This document shows positions 54,606 through 63,874 of a stretch of DNA of 64,000 bases, piece after piece. Source of the stretch: Pseudomonadota bacterium (GTDB lineage: Bacteria > Pseudomonadota > Gammaproteobacteria > Steroidobacterales > Steroidobacteraceae); assembly GCA_021777555.1 (NCBI GenBank), contig JAJYDK010000012.1:22180-86179 (forward strand), in the 5' to 3' direction. The notes below the pieces were generated by a model. The model made no database searches. It had not been told where the DNA came from and worked only from the letters and a program-made list of their open reading frames with translations. The position numbers and the translations under genes were made by a program. The first letter of the stretch is position 1; every line of letters begins with the position of its first letter.

Positions 54606-55409
54606 ATGGGTTCACTTCGCTATCTGATGCCGGCCGCGGCGCTCGCCGTGCTGCTCGGCGGCTGCGCCTCGGGTCCGGATCCGACGCAGATGAGGCTCGA
54701 CAATCTCGATACGCGGGTGTCGAGGATCGAGCGCTTCGTCTCGAACGGCAGTCTGGTGCAGCTCGCCCAGCAGCAAACCAGCCTGCAGGCGCAGATCCGC
54801 CAGCTCCAGGGGCAGGTCGATGAGCTGCAGCGAACGAACAGCCAGCTCGAGAAGCAGCAGCGCCAGGAGTATGCGGACCTCGAGAAACGAGTCGCCGCCC
54901 CCGGACAAGGTGGTGGCTCGGGCGCCGACGCGCAGTCCTCCAATGCCGGCGCGCCGGGCGCGGCCGGGGCGCCCGCGGGCACGAGTGGAGCGAACGACGC
55001 GTCGCAGCTTGCGGCGCTGCCCGGGGTCAGCTCCACTCAGCAGTCGATCTACGGCCAGGCCTTCGATGCGCTCAAGGCCGGCAGCTACTCGGTGGCCATC
55101 AGCGGCTTCGAGGGGTTCGTCAAGAGCTACCCCACGAGCCCGCTCGCGCCGAACGCCGAGTACTGGCTGGGCGAGGCGCATTTCGTGAACCAGGACTATC
55201 CGCAGGCCGAGCGGGCTTTCCGCTCCGTGCTCAGCCGCTGGCCGGATTCCGGCAAGGCGCGCGATGCCATGCTGGATCTCGGCAACGTGTTGCTCGCACA
55301 GGGCAGGACGAGCGAAGGGCGCCAGACATTGCGCAAGGTCGTCAAGCAGTTCCCGGGGACGGGTGCGGCCACGCAGGCTGAGAAACTGCTGCAGCAGAAG
55401 TCCGGCTGA
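54606..55409 (+). CDS. cpoB: cell-division coordinator CpoB (YbgF), here with a lipobox
   Basis: 267 aa from the ATG at 54606. Short coiled-coil (about residues 30-100, LQAQIRQLQGQVDELQRTNSQLE), an Ala/Gly/Ser linker, then TPR repeats (YGQAFDALKAGSYSVAISGFEGF; APNAEYWLGEAHFVNQDYPQAERAF). The signal peptide ends AVLLGGCASG, a plausible lipobox, whereas E. coli CpoB is soluble periplasmic. Coordinates peptidoglycan synthesis with Tol function. Confidence 0.93.
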   Translation: MGSLRYLMPAAALAVLLGGCASGPDPTQMRLDNLDTRVSRIERFVSNGSLVQLAQQQTSLQAQIRQLQGQVDELQRTNSQLEKQQRQEYADLEKRVAAPGQGGGSGADAQSSNAGAPGAAGAPAGTSGANDASQLAALPGVSSTQQSIYGQAFDALKAGSYSVAISGFEGFVKSYPTSPLAPNAEYWLGEAHFVNQDYPQAERAFRSVLSRWPDSGKARDAMLDLGNVLLAQGRTSEGRQTLRKVVKQFPGTGAATQAEKLLQQKSG

Positions 55410-55440
55410 TCCGCGTCGCGGGCGAGGAAGAAGGGAGAGG

Positions 55441-56082
55441 ATGGCGCGCCTCAAGATCACCGAGATCTTTTATTCGCTGCAGGGTGAGGCGGATACCGCC
55501 GGTGTGCCGACGACGTTCGTGCGTCTCACCGGCTGTCCTCTGCGCTGCCGCTACTGCGATACCGAGTACGCCTTCTATGGCGGACAGTGGTGGGAGCTCG
55601 AAGCGGTGCTCGAGCGCGCACGCGAGCTGGGCTCGCGCTACGTGTGTGTGACGGGAGGCGAGCCGCTTGCGCAGAAGAGCTGCCCGGAACTGCTCACCCG
55701 GTTGTGCGATGAAGGATTTCGAGTCTCGCTCGAGACCAGTGGCGCGATGCCGCTCGCAGGGATCGATCCGCGGGTCGTGCGGGTGGTGGACGTGAAGACT
55801 CCGGCCTCGGGCGAGGAGGCCCGCAACCTCTACGCGGAGCTCTCGCGGCTCGAGGGCCAGGACCAGGTGAAGTTCGTCATCTGCGACCGCGCCGACTACG
55901 AGTGGAGTCGGGCGAAGGTGACCGAGCTGGGGCTCGATGCGCGCTGCTCGGTGCTCTTCTCTCCGAGTTTCGAGCAGCTGCCCGCACGGATGCTCGCCGA
56001 CTGGATTCTCGAGGATCGCCTGCCGGTGCGCTTCCAGGTGCAGCTGCACAAGGTGCTCTGGGGCAATGTGCCGGGCAAGTGA
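55441..56082 (+). CDS. queE: 7-carboxy-7-deazaguanine synthase QueE
   Basis: 213 aa from the ATG at 55441 with GGGAGAGG upstream. Radical-SAM cluster CPLRCRYCD; substrate and SAM segments TGGEPLAQ and SLETSGAMP. Makes CDG for queuosine synthesis. One base of its stop is shared with a possible queC start (TGATG). Confidence 0.95.
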   Translation: MARLKITEIFYSLQGEADTAGVPTTFVRLTGCPLRCRYCDTEYAFYGGQWWELEAVLERARELGSRYVCVTGGEPLAQKSCPELLTRLCDEGFRVSLETSGAMPLAGIDPRVVRVVDVKTPASGEEARNLYAELSRLEGQDQVKFVICDRADYEWSRAKVTELGLDARCSVLFSPSFEQLPARMLADWILEDRLPVRFQVQLHKVLWGNVPGK

Positions 56083-56105
56083 TGGGATCGCCAGGGGATG
56101 AGGCC

Positions 56106-56810
56106 ATGAACACGCCGATCGCAAGCGGCTCCCGCATGCCTCGGGCCGTCGTGCTGGTCTCCGGCGGACTCGATTCGGCGACCACCCTCGCCATTGCGCG
56201 CGCTCAGGGGTTCGAATGCCATGCGCTGTCGGTTTCCTACGGTCAGCGTCACTCCGCGGAGCTCACCGCGGCAGCCCGTGTCGCGACGGCTCTCGGCGCC
56301 CGGGACCATCGTGTGATGCGGGTGGACCTGGCGGGCATCGGCGGCTCGGCGCTCACCGATCTGTCGATCGCCGTGCCGGAGGAGCCGACCTCGGGCATCC
56401 CCGTGACCTATGTTCCCGCTCGCAACACGGTGCTCCTGTCTCTGGCGCTCGCCTGGGCGGAGGTGCTCGAGGCGCGGGACATTTTCGTCGGCGTCAACGC
56501 CGTCGATTTCTCCGGCTACCCGGATTGCCGGCCGGTGTTCATCGAGGCGTTCGAGAATCTCGCGGCGGTGGCCACCAAGGCGGGCGTCGAAGGCAGGGCG
56601 AGCCGCATTCACGCGCCGCTCATCGACTGGAGCAAGGAGCGCATCATCCGCGAAGGCCTGGCGCTCGGGGTGGACTATGGGCTCACCGTCTCGTGCTACC
56701 AGGCCGACGGGGACGGGCGGGCCTGCGGCAGGTGCGATTCCTGCCGTCTGCGGCGGGCGGGCTTCGAGGCGGCGGGCGTTGCGGACCCGACGCGCTACCA
56801 GCCGCTCTAG
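56106..56810 (+). CDS. queC: 7-cyano-7-deazaguanine synthase QueC
   Basis: 234 aa from the ATG at 56106; ATG 56082, coupled to queE, is an alternative. PP-loop [13 protein letters not shown] at the N-terminus and zinc-binding Cys cluster [21 protein letters not shown] at the C-terminus. Converts CDG to preQ0 with ATP and ammonia, the next step after QueE. Confidence 0.96.
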   Translation: MNTPIASGSRMPRAVVLVSGGLDSATTLAIARAQGFECHALSVSYGQRHSAELTAAARVATALGARDHRVMRVDLAGIGGSALTDLSIAVPEEPTSGIPVTYVPARNTVLLSLALAWAEVLEARDIFVGVNAVDFSGYPDCRPVFIEAFENLAAVATKAGVEGRASRIHAPLIDWSKERIIREGLALGVDYGLTVSCYQADGDGRACGRCDSCRLRRAGFEAAGVADPTRYQPL

Positions 56811-56833
56811 CATCCGGGTATCATGCGCACCCC

Positions 56834-56854
56834 GCGGGACCCTGCCGGTCCCGC
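56834..56854. terminator. hairpin between queC and tRNA-Lys
   Basis: GCGGGACC-CTGCC-GGTCCCGC, 8-bp perfect stem, no T-tract. Likely end of the tol-que transcript or a processing signal before the tRNA. Confidence 0.5.
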
Positions 56855-56869
56855 GCCGCCACCCTCGGT

Positions 56870-56942
56870 GGGGCGTTAGCTCAGTCGGTAGAGCATCGGA
56901 CTTTTAATCCGCTGGTCGACGGTTCGAATCCGTCACGCCCCA
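56870..56942 (+). tRNA. tRNA-Lys (anticodon TTT)
   Basis: Acceptor GGGGCGT/ACGCCCC, D arm GCTCAGTCGGTAGAGC, anticodon loop CTTTTAA, T arm GACGG-TTCGAAT-CCGTC, discriminator A. CCA is not encoded, in contrast to tRNA-Arg in this window. A tyrosine integrase gene starts 128 bp downstream, so the 3' half is probably an attachment site. Confidence 0.96.
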
Positions 56943-57070
56943 ATTAAAACACTTATATATCAGCGTATTACGCGCTATCTGTCGCCGCGAGCTTCAGTGT
57001 CGCGGCCAGTTCGTGCACACTCAGTGCAGTAAACCTGCTTATCGCTGCACACCGGTGCACCGAGGCACGC

Positions 57071-58189
57071 ATGGCTTCGATCCAACGTATCGTCAGCCCG
57101 ATCACGAAGTCGGTCTCCTACCGTGCGCAGGTGCGAGTCAAAGGCCGCCCCGCGCAGTCCGAAACATTCCCCAATCGCAAGGAGGCGCAATCCTGGGCGG
57201 CCTCGATCGAGGCCGCGATCCGCGAGGGCCGGCACTTTCCTCATGCGGCGGCGCGGCGCACGAGCTTCGATGCGCTCGCGACGGACTACACCGAGACCGT
57301 GCTCGCGGAATTCGACGAGAAGGAGAGGGCGACCCGCATGCGGCAACTCAACTGGTGGGCCGAGCAGTTCGCCGGCCTCGCGCTCGCCGAGATCACTGCC
57401 GATCGCATCTCCCAGGCTCGCGACCGCCTCGGCGCCGAGACGTTCACGCGGGGCAAGCCGCACAGGGACAAGAAGACCGGCGAAGTGATCGCACCCAAAG
57501 CCCACAAGCGCAGCGGCGGCACGGTGAACCGCTACATCGCCTGCCTCTCGCACGCGCTCTCGTTCGCGGTGAAGGAACGCCGGCTCCTCGAGCGCAACCC
57601 GGTGAGCGACATCAGCCGCAAGAAGGAGCCGCGCGGGCGTACGCGGTTCTTGACCGACGAGGATCGGGCTGCGCTGCTCGATGCCTGCGGGAAATCCGCG
57701 TGGCCGGCCTTGCATACCCTGGTTCTCCTTGCGATCACGACCGGCGCGAGGAAGGGTGAGCTGATCCGCCTCAAGTGGTTGGATATTGATTTGAAGAACG
57801 GCAGGGCGCTCGTGCGCGAGACGAAGAACGACGAGCAGCGCACACTCCCGCTCGCCGGCAAGGCGCTCGAGGCGCTGCGCGAGCTCAAGCTACAGAACTC
57901 GGCGCGCAGCGAATGGGTATTCGCGCAACCGTCAGGCCTTCCGGGACCGTACGAGCATTTCGATGCGCATTGGTACGCGGCACTCGAAGCAGCGGGTATC
58001 AGCGACTTTCATTTCCATGACCTACGCCACACCACCGCGTCCATGCTCGCTGCGCAGGGCGCCTCGCTACTCGAGATCGCGGACGTCCTTGGACACAAGA
58101 CGCTCGCCATGGTCAAACGCTATTCGCACCTTGTGGTCGATCACAAGGCCAAAGTCATCGAGAAGATGGTCGCGGCGAAGGGGCTGTGA
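57071..58189 (+). CDS. tyrosine-type site-specific integrase
   Basis: 372 aa. N-terminal Arm-type domain (SYRAQVRVKGRPAQSETFPNRKEAQSWA), core-binding region, and catalytic domain with Arg in TTGARKGELIRL, HxxR in HFHDLRHTTASML, His in LGHKTLAMVKRYSHL and the nucleophile Tyr in the same stretch. All catalytic residues intact. Position beside tRNA-Lys marks the left end of an integrated element that runs toward or beyond the window end. Confidence 0.95.
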   Translation: MASIQRIVSPITKSVSYRAQVRVKGRPAQSETFPNRKEAQSWAASIEAAIREGRHFPHAAARRTSFDALATDYTETVLAEFDEKERATRMRQLNWWAEQFAGLALAEITADRISQARDRLGAETFTRGKPHRDKKTGEVIAPKAHKRSGGTVNRYIACLSHALSFAVKERRLLERNPVSDISRKKEPRGRTRFLTDEDRAALLDACGKSAWPALHTLVLLAITTGARKGELIRLKWLDIDLKNGRALVRETKNDEQRTLPLAGKALEALRELKLQNSARSEWVFAQPSGLPGPYEHFDAHWYAALEAAGISDFHFHDLRHTTASMLAAQGASLLEIADVLGHKTLAMVKRYSHLVVDHKAKVIEKMVAAKGL

Positions 58190-58220
58190 GCTTGACGATG
58201 TCGGCCAGCCCCTTGACCTC

Positions 58221-58648
58221 GTGCGCGGTGAGCCGGAGGAGGGGCCAGGGGACCGGGAGAACCGCCTTTACGTGCGCTTCGGTGCCGAGGATTCCCTGCT
58301 GCTCAAGACTCGCGCTCTTGCACGCGGAATGCGTCCGGCGACGTACATCGGCGTGCTGGTCCGATCCCATCTCCGAAGTCTCCGCCCCTGCCCAGGGACG
58401 AGCTCCTGGCCCTCCGGTGTGCCGTTTCCGAGCTGGGAGCCCTCACTCGGGAGCTCCATCGGTTCGCCCATGTGCTGGCACAGGAGGGTCAAGTCGCGGC
58501 CCCGGAACAGCCCGACTTACCAGCCGTGGTGCGGCTCTGCCACGCGCTCCGGAACGACACCAAGGCATTGATCCGCGCAAACGTGAACAGCTGGGAACTC
58601 GGGTGCCCGGTGAGTCCCTCCCCGTCCCGCCACGGCGCCCAGCAGTAG
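58221..58648 (+). pseudogene. MobC-like mobilisation protein gene, frameshifted
   Basis: Two frames join into one sensible protein. The first (from about GTG 58221) gives YVRFGAEDSLLLKTRALARG and VLVRSHLRSLRP. The second gives PRDELLALRCAVSELGALTR and ends LRNDTKALIRANVNSWELG, stopping at TAG 58646. The switch falls at a run of C near 58383-58391; one additional C would restore the frame. The pattern resembles the small accessory proteins of relaxases (MobC-like). It follows the integrase closely. Either a real single-base deletion or an assembly error in a homopolymer. Confidence 0.65.
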
Positions 58649-58737
58649 GAAATGCAGAACGCCTGTATGCCGAACGGCACGGTAAGACCCGGCGGCGATT
58701 CCGACTTTCCGTCGCAACATCCTGCCGCGCCCGGCGT

Positions 58738-60043
58738 TCAGGTCGGGCTGCTCGCGGCGGCGATCCGCGTTTGCACCAGATAGACGAGCCCGCTGACTGC
58801 GATCAGCGTTGCGAGCCCGATGATCTCGGTGCGCGAGGCCAGCGCGATGAGCACAAGCATGCTGCCCGCTCCGATCACGGCCGCCGCTCCGAGCCAGCGG
58901 AAGTTGAGCGGCGTGCCCGCGAGAGCCACGCCGCGGCGCGCCAGCAGCCATGTTGCGATGCATGCGGCGATGTAGAGTCCGGCGGACGCCAGCGTCCCGA
59001 GCACGGCGAGTTCGGCAAACGATCCGGTGAGCGCGAGGGCTATCGCGAGCGCCGCGTACGAGAGGATAGCGACGTACGGGGTGTGGCTCCGCGGATGAAC
59101 GCGGCCGAGCGCCCGCGGAAGCAAGCCGTCGCGGGCGAACGCGAACAGCAGGCGCGGTGTGCCGAGAATGTCACCGGAGATCATGCCGAGCATGGCGAAC
59201 GCTGTTCCGGCGAGCATCAGGACGCGAAATCCCGGACCGAGCCGAGCCATGGTATCCGCCAGCGGCGCCACCGAATGAGTCAGAGCGGAGCCGAGGACCC
59301 CCTGCGCAATGAGCTGAATGGCGACGTACAGGAGCGTCACCGATGCGAACGCGATGGCGAGCGCGAGCGGAATCGTCCGAGACGGCCGGGCGACCTCGCC
59401 GCTTGCGCACAGGGAGGTCTCCATGCCGGTAAGCGCGAAGGCCGCGAGGATGACCGCACGCCCCAACCCCTCGGGTTTCCAGCCCGGCGGGGTCGAGAAG
59501 TTCGCTCCATGGACGGCCGCAGCGCCCACTACGACGAAAACGACGAGCGGCAAGAGTTTCAGCGCCGTTGCGACGGTGACGAGCCGTGCGCCGCGCGTCA
59601 CTCCACCCACATTCACGGCGGCGACGGCCCCAATGACACCTACGATGACGGTCGTGCGCGCGACAGTTACCAAGGTCGCGGGCAGCAGGCTCGCCGAGAC
59701 GTCGGCGAGGGCTGCAGCGACGCTGGCTATCCCGAGGACGTCGCTGACCCACAGGAGCGTGCCCGCGACGTACCCCGGAAGAGGACCCAGCGCCGCCTCC
59801 ACATAGCCGTAAATCCCGCCGCTCGTCGGCACGCGGCTCCCGCCCTCGGCGCAGCACATCGCGACCGCGCCGATCCCCACGGCACAGGCGACGGAACGCC
59901 AGGGGTGCATAGGGTCCAAGGGAAGCGGCAAGCAGGCTCGGTACCACGAAAATACCGGCGCCGATCATCACGCTGATGGTGGCAGCCGCCAAGCCCAAAG
60001 GCCCGACCGCACGGACGAGACCGGTGTCGCGTTGACCCCCCAT
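58738..60043 (-). pseudogene. APC-family amino-acid/polyamine permease, frameshifted
   Basis: The start lies in one frame (ATG 60043: GPLGLAAATISVMIGAGIFVVPSLL, a typical APC helix 1). The rest lies in another (from about 59905: ACAVGIGAVAMCCAEGGSRV to the stop at 58738). Removing one C in TTCC near 59900 joins them as LAFVACAVGIG. About 434 residues in total and 12 helices, normal for the family. The remainder of the reading frame shows no further damage, so the lesion is recent or an assembly error. Confidence 0.8.
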
Positions 60044-60180
60044 TTGCCACCCACGCTACCACCATTGCAGGCCCGGCTCGCAGGCAGTGTCGCGACTGGG
60101 ACCGGACGGGCCGATGGGCCCGGCGTGGTGCCGCACTGGCGATACACTCGTCCGAGGCTGGTCCGGCACCATTTGCGAAG

Positions 60181-60342
60181 CTACGACGCCGAGACCGGGT
60201 GGCCAGCGGCGGATAGGGCTCTGGCGATTTGGCCGTAGCTGTAACCTTCCTTGAGCCGGCGAGCGATTTCATCCTTCCATTCCCACAGGTCTGAAGACCG
60301 TCGTGCAGGCCGGGCGCCGGTCAGATCAAGCACATTTGGCAT
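60181..60342 (-). pseudogene. small HTH-like protein cut by an in-frame stop
   Basis: From the ATG at 60342, 53 codons give WKDEIARRLKEGYSYGQIARALSAAGHPVSAS, a pattern seen in helix-turn-helix proteins of mobile elements. Directly after TAG 60181 the same frame continues LRKWCRTSLGRVYRQCG, the kind of sequence expected next. A nonsense mutation is therefore likely. No family name can be given with confidence. Confidence 0.45.
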
Positions 60343-60793
60343 GGGTACCTGCTTGCACCCATTCCCCGGCCTATGGCGCGGCTGATGAAATGACCCGGTT
60401 CGGAATCGCTCATGAGCCGATCTGCGGGACATTCCACAGGTCGTTTTGTCGCCCCATCGCGGACAATTGAGCGGACGTTCCATATCCGAGCCAATTCCGT
60501 ACAAGGTAAGGGGTTGTGTCACACGAATGGGGTGCGCTTACGCGCACCGGCTGTGCCGGGCACTCCCCTCGTGTGACCCATCGCCCCCGGGCGCTCGGCG
60601 TGGCTGCGCCACTTCTCGCGCCCGGGGCTACCCCACCTCGGTCAGGGGCTCACGCCCCCGACACCCTGGGCGCTGGCGGGATGGCACTCGAACTTCGCGT
60701 ATCGGCCCGCAAGGCGAGCATCGCACGCCGACCGACATCACCGGACGCGACTCGATGCGGCGGTCGAGACTGGCGCGGCAAATGCACGCGAGA
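60343..60793. other. intergenic stretch within the integrated element
   Basis: 451 bp without a supportable gene. Overlapping ORFs are Arg/Pro-rich shadows. The sequence looks like decayed coding DNA, in line with the damaged genes next to it. Confidence 0.4.
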
Positions 60794-61168
60794 TCATGGG
60801 CTACCCGATCTGTGGGCCGCGCGATTCACGGCCCGGACCGGTGCGGTAGGCGCTGATCCCGCGACGCCCGGACAGGCATTGACAGCGTTTATCTCGCGCG
60901 TCACCTGATCTACGCTTTTCTTGGCCGCATCGCTCAGCGTCTTGCTGACGCCGCCAACGGCTGTCGTGCTCACGCAGGCCGCAGCAGTACGCAGCGCTGC
61001 TGCGGGTGACGGCGCTGGGACCTCAAGCGACGGCAAAACTGCCGGACGTGCCACTTTGGGCTTCTGCCAGAACATCGAGTAGGCCCCCCAGCCCACGATG
61101 GCTGTCACCAGCACTCCATACAGCGTAATCCGTGGCTTCGGAATCCGCAGTGTCACATGATCGAGCAT
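60794..61168 (-). CDS. hypothetical single-pass membrane protein
   Basis: 124 aa. After a short N-terminus (MLDHVTLRIPKPR) one membrane helix (ITLYGVLVTAIVGWGAYSMFW), then a Pro/Ala linker and a polar helical region (VSKTLSDAAKKSVDQVTREINAV), with the bulk predicted outside the cytoplasm. Not recognised. Same strand as the Sel1/VWA genes upstream, 166 bp away, and may be the last gene of that group. Confidence 0.55.
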   Translation of the reverse strand: MLDHVTLRIPKPRITLYGVLVTAIVGWGAYSMFWQKPKVARPAVLPSLEVPAPSPAAALRTAAACVSTTAVGGVSKTLSDAAKKSVDQVTREINAVNACPGVAGSAPTAPVRAVNRAAHRSGSP

Positions 61169-61334
61169 CGCGTACTCCCAGTCGGCAGTTTGTGCGACAC
61201 GGTGTGCACGGGATCGAAGGGTGGGCGGCGCGCGGACTGCGCAGGATGCCCATGCCGTGAAGCCACTGGGGTCCTGGTCAGGGCATGTCTAGAGCGGTCG
61301 CCAGCCGAGTCGCTCGCGATCGCGCGTCCTCCGA

Positions 61335-62207
61335 TCACGGCCGACCGCCAAACCCGACGGGCTCGACCAATGCCGGCGCCCCGAAGTCGACGACGCGGGC
61401 ATGGGATGCTTTGAAGTACAGGGTCCAGAATTGCTGCAGCTGTTGGACCTTCTGCTGCTGGTCCACGGGCGTCGATGCGCCAACGGGCTCGGATTGGGCG
61501 CTCGGCTGCCCAGCAGGGGATGCCGGACTCAATAGTGGGGCGCTCTCTGCCGGCGGCGCGTGTTGCGCCGCAAGCCACTGCCTGGACTGCTGATCTCCCG
61601 CAGCGGCCGCTCGCTTGATCCAGGCAGCCGCGAGCTGCTGATTGCGGGGCACTCCGACACCGTGCAGATAAAGCGCGCCCATGACTCTCATGGCCGCGGG
61701 CAAGCCTTGCACGGCCGCCCGGCGGATCAAGGCGGCGCCTGCCGGGGGATTGCGAGCCGCTCCCGATCCTTGCACCAAGTCGAGTCCGGCGGCGAAACTT
61801 CCAAACGGGAGTCCCTGCCGGGCCGAGCGCATGAAGTAAGCAAAGGACTTGGCGGGGTCGGCGGCAACGCCGCCCGGCCAACCGTTCAGGTACAGCTCCC
61901 CCAACACAGACTCCGACAGCGGGTCGTGGATCGCCGCTCCCGCCGTAGCGAACCTGAGCGCCCCGATCTCACGCAAGCAGTAAAAGAGCGTCGCCATGCC
62001 CCCGAGGGACGCCGGCTTGCGCAGTGTGCGCAACTGCGCCGGCTGGGTGATTTTGGCCTCACCCGGCTGTTGCTGATGGCAGGCCGTCTCGGCAATCCGC
62101 CATGCCAGCATGTCTTGCTGCGCATCAGGCGTCATCGCGCGACTGCGAGCCGGCATCGTCAGCAGAGCGCTGAGGGCAAGAACCGAGATCACACCGGTTA
62201 TTCTCAC
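61335..62207 (-). CDS. secreted Sel1-repeat protein
   Basis: 290 aa from GTG 62207, overlapping the upstream stop (GTGA) and giving a signal peptide (GVISVLALSALLTMPARSRA). Sel1-type repeats appear in the middle: AYFMRSARQGLPFGSFAAGLDL, LIRRAAVQGLPAAMRVMGALYL, WIKRAAAAGDQQSRQWL. The last ~35 residues (FWTLYFKAS ... VDFGAPALVEPVGFGG) repeat the C-terminus of the neighbouring Sel1 protein. Second Sel1 gene in the operon. Role unknown; Sel1 repeats usually bind proteins. Confidence 0.8.
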   Translation of the reverse strand: MRITGVISVLALSALLTMPARSRAMTPDAQQDMLAWRIAETACHQQQPGEAKITQPAQLRTLRKPASLGGMATLFYCLREIGALRFATAGAAIHDPLSESVLGELYLNGWPGGVAADPAKSFAYFMRSARQGLPFGSFAAGLDLVQGSGAARNPPAGAALIRRAAVQGLPAAMRVMGALYLHGVGVPRNQQLAAAWIKRAAAAGDQQSRQWLAAQHAPPAESAPLLSPASPAGQPSAQSEPVGASTPVDQQQKVQQLQQFWTLYFKASHARVVDFGAPALVEPVGFGGRP

Positions 62208-63166
62208 GATCCAGCCCCTCCGAAACCCACCGGGCGCACCAGGGCCGGCGCGCCGAAGTCGAGCACCTGCGCGTTGGAAGCTCGGAAGTAAAGAATCCAA
62301 AATGATTGCAAACTCTGCACGACTCGCTGCCGGTCTGCGGGCGGCGCGGCGGGCGCAGATTGCGGTGCGGAATGCGCAACAGCGACCTGCTGTGGGTGGT
62401 GCAGCTCTTGCAGGCCGACGATCGCGGGCTTGTATCCCTGCGCGGCCGCCTTCTCCCACCAGTAGACGGTTTGCGCGCCACTCTTGGGCAACCCGTTCCA
62501 GCCGTGGAGATATGCAGACCCCAGATTGAACTCCCCCCCCGTCCCGCCCTGGGCGGCTGCCTTTTCGTACCAATGCACGGCCAGCGCCGCGTTCTTGGGC
62601 AGCCCGCCCCAGCCGTGGAGATATGCAGACCCCAAGTTCGATTCCGCCGCCGCATCCCCCTGGGCGGCTGCCTTCTCCCACCAATAGACGGCTTGCGTGG
62701 CGCTCTTGGGCAGCCCACCCCAGCTGAAGAAATACGCATTTCCCAGGGCGAACTCCCCCCGCGCGTACCCCCGAGCGGCTGCCTTCTCCCACCAATAGAC
62801 GGCTTGCGTGGCGCTCTTGGGCAGCCCGTCCCTGCCGTTGAAATATGCATTTCCCAGGTTCGTCTCTGCCGGCGCATATCCCTGAGTGGCTGCCTTTTCG
62901 TACCAACCAACGGCCTGCGCAGCATTCTTGGGCAGGCCATTTTCACCACGGGAATACTCAATAGCCAAGTCGAATTGCGCTGCCGGTATACCCGCTTTGG
63001 CCTCCCGGACGAGCACTGAAAGCGCGGGTGCGTTCTGTGCTTGTGCACTCGTAATCGTACCGACGCCAACTATGCCGGCAGTGAAAAGACACAACGCCAG
63101 ACCTCGTGTCACCCCCCAACCGAGCGGTTTGCATCCCGCAGATGTCGGTCGCCTGCGGACACTCAC
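62204..63166 (-). CDS. secreted Sel1-repeat protein
   Basis: 320 aa from GTG 63166 (GTGA overlap with the VWA-like gene). Signal peptide ending ITSAQAQ. Six 36-37-residue Sel1 repeats of the form AVYWWEKAAAQGDAAAESNLGSAY, several nearly identical also at DNA level (unit about 111 bp), indicating recent internal duplication. The C-terminal motif FWILYFRAS ... LDFGAPALVRPVGFGG is shared with the next gene. Confidence 0.85.
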   Translation of the reverse strand: MSVRRRPTSAGCKPLGWGVTRGLALCLFTAGIVGVGTITSAQAQNAPALSVLVREAKAGIPAAQFDLAIEYSRGENGLPKNAAQAVGWYEKAATQGYAPAETNLGNAYFNGRDGLPKSATQAVYWWEKAAARGYARGEFALGNAYFFSWGGLPKSATQAVYWWEKAAAQGDAAAESNLGSAYLHGWGGLPKNAALAVHWYEKAAAQGGTGGEFNLGSAYLHGWNGLPKSGAQTVYWWEKAAAQGYKPAIVGLQELHHPQQVAVAHSAPQSAPAAPPADRQRVVQSLQSFWILYFRASNAQVLDFGAPALVRPVGFGGAGS

Positions 63167-63861
63167 GGCGAGAGTCCCGCGCCGAGCACGAACACCCGCG
63201 CGCCGCCGAAGTTCGAGAGCAGTCCTTGGGCGCGTGCCTGCTGCAACATCCGGGTAGGATTCGGCACGCCGGCGCCGAAGTTCGCGAAGCTCGAGTTCTC
63301 AAACCCGTCGGTGACCAGAAACAGAACCTTCTCGGCAGCCGCATCCTGGGCGATCACGGGTGCTACGGTCTTCAGGGAAAACAGGATGTCATTGGCCTGA
63401 TTGGGCCCGGCCGCGGCCGATTGCAGCACACGCTCAGCGGTCGCATCGGCCATGTGCAGCGCGTACAGTGCTTGGCCACGCATACAGCTGTTGAAACCGC
63501 CGAGGGAATTCATCGGTACGTTGTCGCGCTCGGTGGCGCTCATCGGACTCTCGATGATGCCCGTGTATAGGACCTGCAGGTAGTGATTGTTCGTGGCGCG
63601 GGAGAACTCCGCGATCACGAACTTCGTGGCCGGCCCGAGCGCATGATTGATATTGTCAATGACGGACTTCTGCAGCGCGGGGCTCAAGGCGCCCGCCTGA
63701 TCGATGAGCACGTACAGCAAACGCTTCGGCGGCGCACTGGCAAAACTGTAGTGGCTCGCCGCGTAACAGCTGGGGATCTGGTTGACCAGCGCGGCCTCGG
63801 CGGGCACCGCCGCGCCGAGGAGCAGCAGTAGAGCGGGCACGGCGAACCATGGCTTGGACAT
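63163..63861 (-). CDS. periplasmic VWA-like protein
   Basis: 232 aa from the ATG at 63861 with GAGGAG upstream. Signal peptide (VPALLLLLGAAVPAEA). The core resembles a von Willebrand A fold: LLYVLIDQAGALSPAL in place of the DxSxS strand (MIDAS incomplete), and VLFLVTDGFENSSF near residue 195. Overlaps the first Sel1 gene (GTGA), so co-translated with it. Not assignable to a named family. Confidence 0.7.
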   Translation of the reverse strand: MSKPWFAVPALLLLLGAAVPAEAALVNQIPSCYAASHYSFASAPPKRLLYVLIDQAGALSPALQKSVIDNINHALGPATKFVIAEFSRATNNHYLQVLYTGIIESPMSATERDNVPMNSLGGFNSCMRGQALYALHMADATAERVLQSAAAGPNQANDILFSLKTVAPVIAQDAAAEKVLFLVTDGFENSSFANFGAGVPNPTRMLQQARAQGLLSNFGGARVFVLGAGLSP

Positions 63862-63874
63862 GGAGCTCTCCTCG

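Noticed and set aside
58186-59976. 596-aa plus-strand ORF
   Set aside because: Arg/Glu-rich antisense shadow of the permease and read-through of the MobC-like region in another frame.
62300-62900. Repeats as a CRISPR array
   Set aside because: The repeats are 111-bp in-frame Sel1 units of a coding gene, not short repeats with unique spacers.
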